Shown piece by piece: positions 13,939-16,642 of a stretch of DNA of 16,642 bases. Position 1 is the first letter of the stretch; each line of letters begins with the position of its first letter. The position numbers and the translations under genes are program-made. Source of the DNA: an uncultured Collinsella sp. (GTDB taxonomy: Bacteria > Actinomycetota > Coriobacteriia > Coriobacteriales > Coriobacteriaceae). The stretch covers positions 1 to 16,642 of the forward strand of contig CAAEVV010000040.1 of assembly GCA_900759565.1 (NCBI GenBank), read 5' to 3'. Below the pieces are notes generated by a model. That model had not been told where the DNA came from. It searched no databases and saw only the letters and a list, made by a program, of their open reading frames with translations.

Positions 13939-15042
13939 ATGTCCAAGCCGCGTCGTCGTAAGCAGAAAAAGCAGGTTAAGCCCGAGCTCAAGCTTAGGCA
14001 GTTTGCCGCCACCGAGCTTTCCGACCAGCTTGCCGCCCTTCCCTGCGCCGCCGACCTGCCGCGCTTTATGGTCGACACGGTCGCCGGCGCCTATGCGCCC
14101 GCCGATGCTCACCTCATGATCGAGGGCTTCGGTGCCGCAGCCGCACGCCCGGTCACGCTGCGCGCCAACACGCTCAAGGCGACCGCCGAGGACATCGCTG
14201 CGGCGCTCGATGCAGCCCGCATCGCCCACAACCCCGTCGCCTGGTACCCAGACGCCTTTATCCTGCCCGAGGCCCAGGTTTCCGATCTGTGGGACCTCGA
14301 CATCTACCGCGACGGCAAGATCTACCTGCAGAGCCTGTCATCCATGATGCCGCCGTTGGTCCTGGGCGCCCAGGCAGGCGAGGACATCCTGGACATGTGC
14401 GCAGCCCCTGGCGGCAAGACGACGCAGATCGCCGCCCTCACGCAGGGACAGGCACACCTCACCACCTGTGAGATGAACATCCCCCGCGCCGAGAAGCTCG
14501 AATCAAACCTCCATCGCCAGGGTGCCAAAAACGTGCCCGTCATGCGCATCGACGCACGCGAGCTCGACGAGTTCTTCCGCTTCGACCGCATCCTGCTCGA
14601 CGCCCCCTGCACCGGCACGGGCACCGTCATCAGCGGCAACGAGAAAAGCCTGCGCGGCCTGACCGAGCAGTTGCTGAGCAAGTGCGCCCGCTCGCAGCGC
14701 GCGCTTCTGGACCGCGCCATGGGTGCCCTCAAGCCGGGCGGCACGCTCGTCTATTCCACTTGTTCGATCATGCCGCAGGAAAACGAGGACGCCCTGCAAG
14801 AGGCCCTTGACAAGCATATGGACTGCGAGCTCATCCCCCTTGACGGCACGCCGAGCGAAAGCGAAGCACGCCGCGCCCAGGAAGCCGGCGAGGAGCCGCG
14901 CGTCGAGTCCAACGCTCTGACCGAGGCCATTGCCGCGGGTCAGGTATCGGCCATCGCCAACGGCCTGCCCGGCACGCTCACCATTCCGCCTAGCCGCGAC
15001 TTTGAGGGCTTCTACATTGCCCTGATTCGAAAACGCAGCTAG
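13939..15042 (+). CDS. NOP2/Sun (RsmF-like) rRNA m5C methyltransferase
   Basis: A 367-residue S-adenosylmethionine-dependent RNA cytosine-C5 methyltransferase. A basic N-terminus (MSKPRRRKQKK) is followed by RANTLK and QSLSSM, then the SAM motif MCAAPGGKTTQIA (from 153), LDAPCTGTG with Cys224 (which releases the product) and YSTCS with the nucleophile Cys275. The C-terminal DFEGFYIALIRK is the usual closing strand. There is no NusB-like domain, so it is not RsmB. It is shorter than RsmF proteins carrying a C-terminal PUA domain (about 450), which is absent here. Likely target is rRNA, exact position unknown. The ATG at 13939 has an AAGGAAAG site. It probably shares a transcript with the upstream MetRS-like gene, with no strong terminator between them. 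Confidence 0.88.
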   Translation: MSKPRRRKQKKQVKPELKLRQFAATELSDQLAALPCAADLPRFMVDTVAGAYAPADAHLMIEGFGAAAARPVTLRANTLKATAEDIAAALDAARIAHNPVAWYPDAFILPEAQVSDLWDLDIYRDGKIYLQSLSSMMPPLVLGAQAGEDILDMCAAPGGKTTQIAALTQGQAHLTTCEMNIPRAEKLESNLHRQGAKNVPVMRIDARELDEFFRFDRILLDAPCTGTGTVISGNEKSLRGLTEQLLSKCARSQRALLDRAMGALKPGGTLVYSTCSIMPQENEDALQEALDKHMDCELIPLDGTPSESEARRAQEAGEEPRVESNALTEAIAAGQVSAIANGLPGTLTIPPSRDFEGFYIALIRKRS

Positions 15043-15066
15043 CGCACGGATCCAAAACTCAACAAG

Positions 15067-15237
15067 CTATCTCTGTGCGCGTCTGCCCTGCTGGTCGCGA
15101 TGCTGTTTAAGCATCGCGCGCTCCTTGCGTTCGGCCCTTTTGCCCTTAATGGCCGTGACCACAAAGTAGATGACCGCGGCGGCAACGATTGCGGCCACAC
15201 ACAGGCCAATCGAGCCAAACATTGCTGTCAATTCCAT
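15067..15237 (-). CDS. Small single-pass membrane protein, 56 residues
   Basis: A short minus-strand gene. The product starts MELTAMFGSIG, has one hydrophobic helix (about 7-30, rich in Ala, Val and Ile), and ends in a strongly basic tail of about 26 residues (KGKRAERKERAMLKQHRDQQ followed by GRRAQR). It should insert with a short N-terminus outside and the positive tail in the cytoplasm. Support for a real gene: AGAGGTGA lies 6 nt before the ATG, an extended -10 box lies about 35 nt upstream, and its layout is that of a membrane microprotein. It converges on the rRNA methyltransferase gene with only 24 bp between the stops. No family recognised. A perfect 9-bp inverted repeat (15096-15104/15110-15118) lies within the tail-coding part. 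Confidence 0.7.
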   Translation of the reverse strand: MELTAMFGSIGLCVAAIVAAAVIYFVVTAIKGKRAERKERAMLKQHRDQQGRRAQR

Positions 15238-15269
15238 ACCGCGTCACCTCTCTTTTAAACGGGACATTC

Positions 15270-15278
15270 AAGATAGCA
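15270..15278 (-). promoter_or_regulatory. Extended -10 promoter candidate of the small membrane protein
   Basis: Minus-strand TGCTATCTT matches TGnTATAAT with two mismatches, placed to start transcription about 25 nt before the ATG at 15237. No clear -35. Confidence 0.35.
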
Positions 15279-15428
15279 CCTCGATACCCGCCACCACAGC
15301 TCCTTCACGTTCGCCGGCCCTTCGGTCTAACGGATGGCGCGGCGGGGAAAAATCAACTCGTCAAACAATTTAGCATTCGCTATTCCGGCTGCATCGCGCC
15401 GGCCGTCATCACATAGAATCGAGCCTCC

Positions 15429-16520
15429 ATGGATGCCCTCAACGATCTAAATGAGCGAGTCGACGCCTTCGTCGGCACCAGTTCCTTCGACACGCCTGCC
15501 GCGGCAAACGACCAAGCTCCCATCGATGTGCCCGCCGAGGTTCACGAGGACATCGTCGCCTCGGTCGATTTCTCCGAGGTCGAGCTCGCAGACGAGTTCA
15601 CCGAGCCCCAGGTAGCCGTGACCCCCAACGGACTGCTCCCCATGGAGCCGCTGCCCATCGACGGACGTTTGCGCAAGGCGGCCCTTCGCATGCCCGACGA
15701 GATCGAGGAGGCCAGCGGCTTTACGCTCTTCGGCCGACGCATCAAGTCGCTCATTTACACCACCGACGTCGCGGTTATCCGCAACTCCAACGCCGATGCC
15801 GTCTTTGCGGTCTACCCTTTCACGCCGCAGCCCGCCATTACGCAAGCGCTGCTGACCGTCGCCGAGTGCCCGGTCTTCGTAGGCGTGGGCGGCGGAACTA
15901 CGACCGGTAAGCGCTCCGTGCAGATGGCAGCCGTCTCCGAGATGCAGGGCGCGGCGGGCTGCGTGGTCAACTCCCCCGCTACTGCCGAGATGGTCGAGCA
16001 CATCACCAACATCGCCGACATCCCCGTCATCGCCACGGTCGTTCGCTGCGACGACGATGCCCACGCCAAGGTGCGCGCTGGAGCCAAGATTCTCAACATC
16101 GCCGCCGGCAAGAACACGCCCCAGGTCCTACGCGAGCTGCGCGAGCACTATCCCAACCTGCCGCTTATCGCGCCGGGCGGCAAGACGCCCGAGAGCATTC
16201 GCGAGACCATCGCCGCCGGCGCCAACGCCATCATCTGGACGCCGCCTTCGGCCCAGCAGCTACAGACCGACATGATGCAGCGTTATCGCAAGATGAAGGA
16301 AGACGCCACACCTGTCATCTCGCGCGACGATGTGCCCATTATCGACCAGGTCGCCGCCGCCGAGGTCAGCCAGGTCGAGAACATGAATCCCGACGTGCCG
16401 ATTCCCGACGAAGTCATCGAGCGCGTCGCTTCGATCCACGAGCGCGTCGAAAAGCATCGCGCCAACCGCGGCCTCAAGCCGTCACTGCACGGCTTCTTCT
16501 TCCGCGGAAAGAAACGCTAA
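15429..16520 (+). CDS. TIM-barrel protein of unknown activity, often annotated as hydrolase
   Basis: A 363-residue protein with a central phosphate-binding-type TIM barrel (about 98-290). Visible barrel strands and loops include FGRRIKSLIYTTDVAVI (101-117), AVYPFTPQPAITQALL (127-142), PVFVGVGGGTTTG (148-160), AAGCVVNSP (175-183), IPVIATVV (198-205), GAKILNIAAGKNTP (218-231), LPLIAPGGKTPESI (244-257) and GANAIIWTPPS (264-274). The glycine-rich loops resemble sites that bind a sugar phosphate. From memory, shorter Firmicutes homologues covering only the barrel are labelled hydrolase without experimental proof. Here an acidic N-terminal extension of about 95 residues and a C-terminal extension of about 70 ending in a basic FFFRGKKR are added. 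No good ribosome site precedes the ATG at 15429, while a TAGAAT box ends at 15419, so the message may be nearly leaderless. Reaction unknown. Confidence 0.75.
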   Translation: MDALNDLNERVDAFVGTSSFDTPAAANDQAPIDVPAEVHEDIVASVDFSEVELADEFTEPQVAVTPNGLLPMEPLPIDGRLRKAALRMPDEIEEASGFTLFGRRIKSLIYTTDVAVIRNSNADAVFAVYPFTPQPAITQALLTVAECPVFVGVGGGTTTGKRSVQMAAVSEMQGAAGCVVNSPATAEMVEHITNIADIPVIATVVRCDDDAHAKVRAGAKILNIAAGKNTPQVLRELREHYPNLPLIAPGGKTPESIRETIAAGANAIIWTPPSAQQLQTDMMQRYRKMKEDATPVISRDDVPIIDQVAAAEVSQVENMNPDVPIPDEVIERVASIHERVEKHRANRGLKPSLHGFFFRGKKR

Positions 16521-16554
16521 TCGTAACAGCAAGGCCCGCCCCACAAACTGAACT

Positions 16555-16595
16555 GCCTCCCATTTCTTGGACATGAGAAATGGGAGGCTTTCTTT
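16555..16595 (+). terminator. Hairpin with U-run that also hides a ribosome site
   Basis: A perfect 13-bp stem (16555-16567/16576-16588) with loop TGGACATG is followed by TTTCTTT, so it can end transcription coming from the TIM-barrel gene. The right arm holds GGGAGG, the ribosome site of the next frame (ATG 16596, 8 nt away), which the stem would mask in read-through transcripts. Confidence 0.65.
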
Positions 16596-16642
16596 ATGCG
16601 CGTTGATTTGAGAGTGAAGCATGATGTCGAGGCCAGGAAGGC
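16596..16642 (+). CDS. Start of a gene, probably IS transposase OrfA (partial)
   Basis: Only 15 complete codons are visible, reading MRVDLRVKHDVEARK, then the window ends. GGGAGG lies 8 nt upstream. The basic, helix-like start and its position right after a candidate IS end fit an IS3 OrfA helix-turn-helix protein, but the visible part is too short for a family call. Confidence 0.45.
   Translation, partial: MRVDLRVKHDVEARK

Larger units (their letters stand above)
16549..16642 (+). mobile_element. Probable left end of an IS3-family insertion sequence (cut by window edge)
   Basis: From 16549 the sequence TGAACTGCCTCCCATTTCTT followed by GGACA resembles IS3-family terminal repeats (TG ends, C-run, then TTGGACA). 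It is directly followed by a hairpin and a small open frame with its own ribosome site. The right end lies outside the window. Alternatively this is simply the terminator of the TIM-barrel gene followed by an unrelated gene. Confidence 0.5.

Overview
This window looks like chromosomal DNA from a high-GC gut actinobacterium, most likely Collinsella or a close relative in the Coriobacteriia. That is an inference from the GC-rich codon use (mostly G or C at third positions), from recalled resemblance of several proteins to Collinsella/Eggerthella proteins, and from the palindromic intergenic repeats. No rRNA, tRNA or CRISPR array was recognised.

Layout. Positions 1-2282 hold a minus-strand pair: a HAD phosphatase followed by a PepV-type M20 dipeptidase whose 3' end abuts a structured repeat (1-131). 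A DegV fatty-acid-binding protein is divergent from it (2439-3299). DegV converges on a LOG-family nucleotide hydrolase (3467-4225) across a palindromic element and a long bidirectional terminator. Upstream of LOG, on the same strand, is tgt (4362-5501), with a terminator between them. A 434-bp gene-free block (5502-5935) is packed with small repeats and leads into a short-chain dehydrogenase resembling bile-acid 12-alpha-hydroxysteroid dehydrogenases (5936-6736). Divergent from that is a large, acidic, coiled-coil, tail-anchored protein of unknown function (7031-8794). It converges on queA across a second repeat-rich gap.

A minus-strand run, DUF3267 membrane metalloprotease - queH - queA (11596 to 9162), together with tgt, supplies the late steps of queuosine tRNA modification: base exchange, epoxyqueuosine formation and epoxyqueuosine reduction. 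On the plus strand come a divergent methionyl-tRNA-synthetase-like protein with a degenerate KMSKS loop (11729-13879) and an RsmF/NOP2-type rRNA m5C methyltransferase (13939-15042). So much of the window concerns tRNA or rRNA. A previously easy-to-miss 56-codon membrane microprotein lies on the minus strand (15067-15237). It is followed by a TIM-barrel protein (15429-16520) and, at the right edge, what looks like the left end of an IS3-like insertion sequence.

The most interesting signal is non-coding. (i) A ~130-170-nt multi-hairpin element occurs three times, each time directly against the TAG stop codon of a minus-strand gene (0-2 nt away). Its terminal hairpin stays perfectly paired through compensatory base changes. 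(ii) A second palindromic element occurs twice, just after plus-strand stop codons, with covarying arms and an identical 22-nt loop length. (iii) A ~22-nt unit around GTCCCCAAGTGCCGGCA recurs at least five times next to the first element. These suggest families of 3'-end-associated structured elements (REP/MITE-like or functional 3'UTRs).
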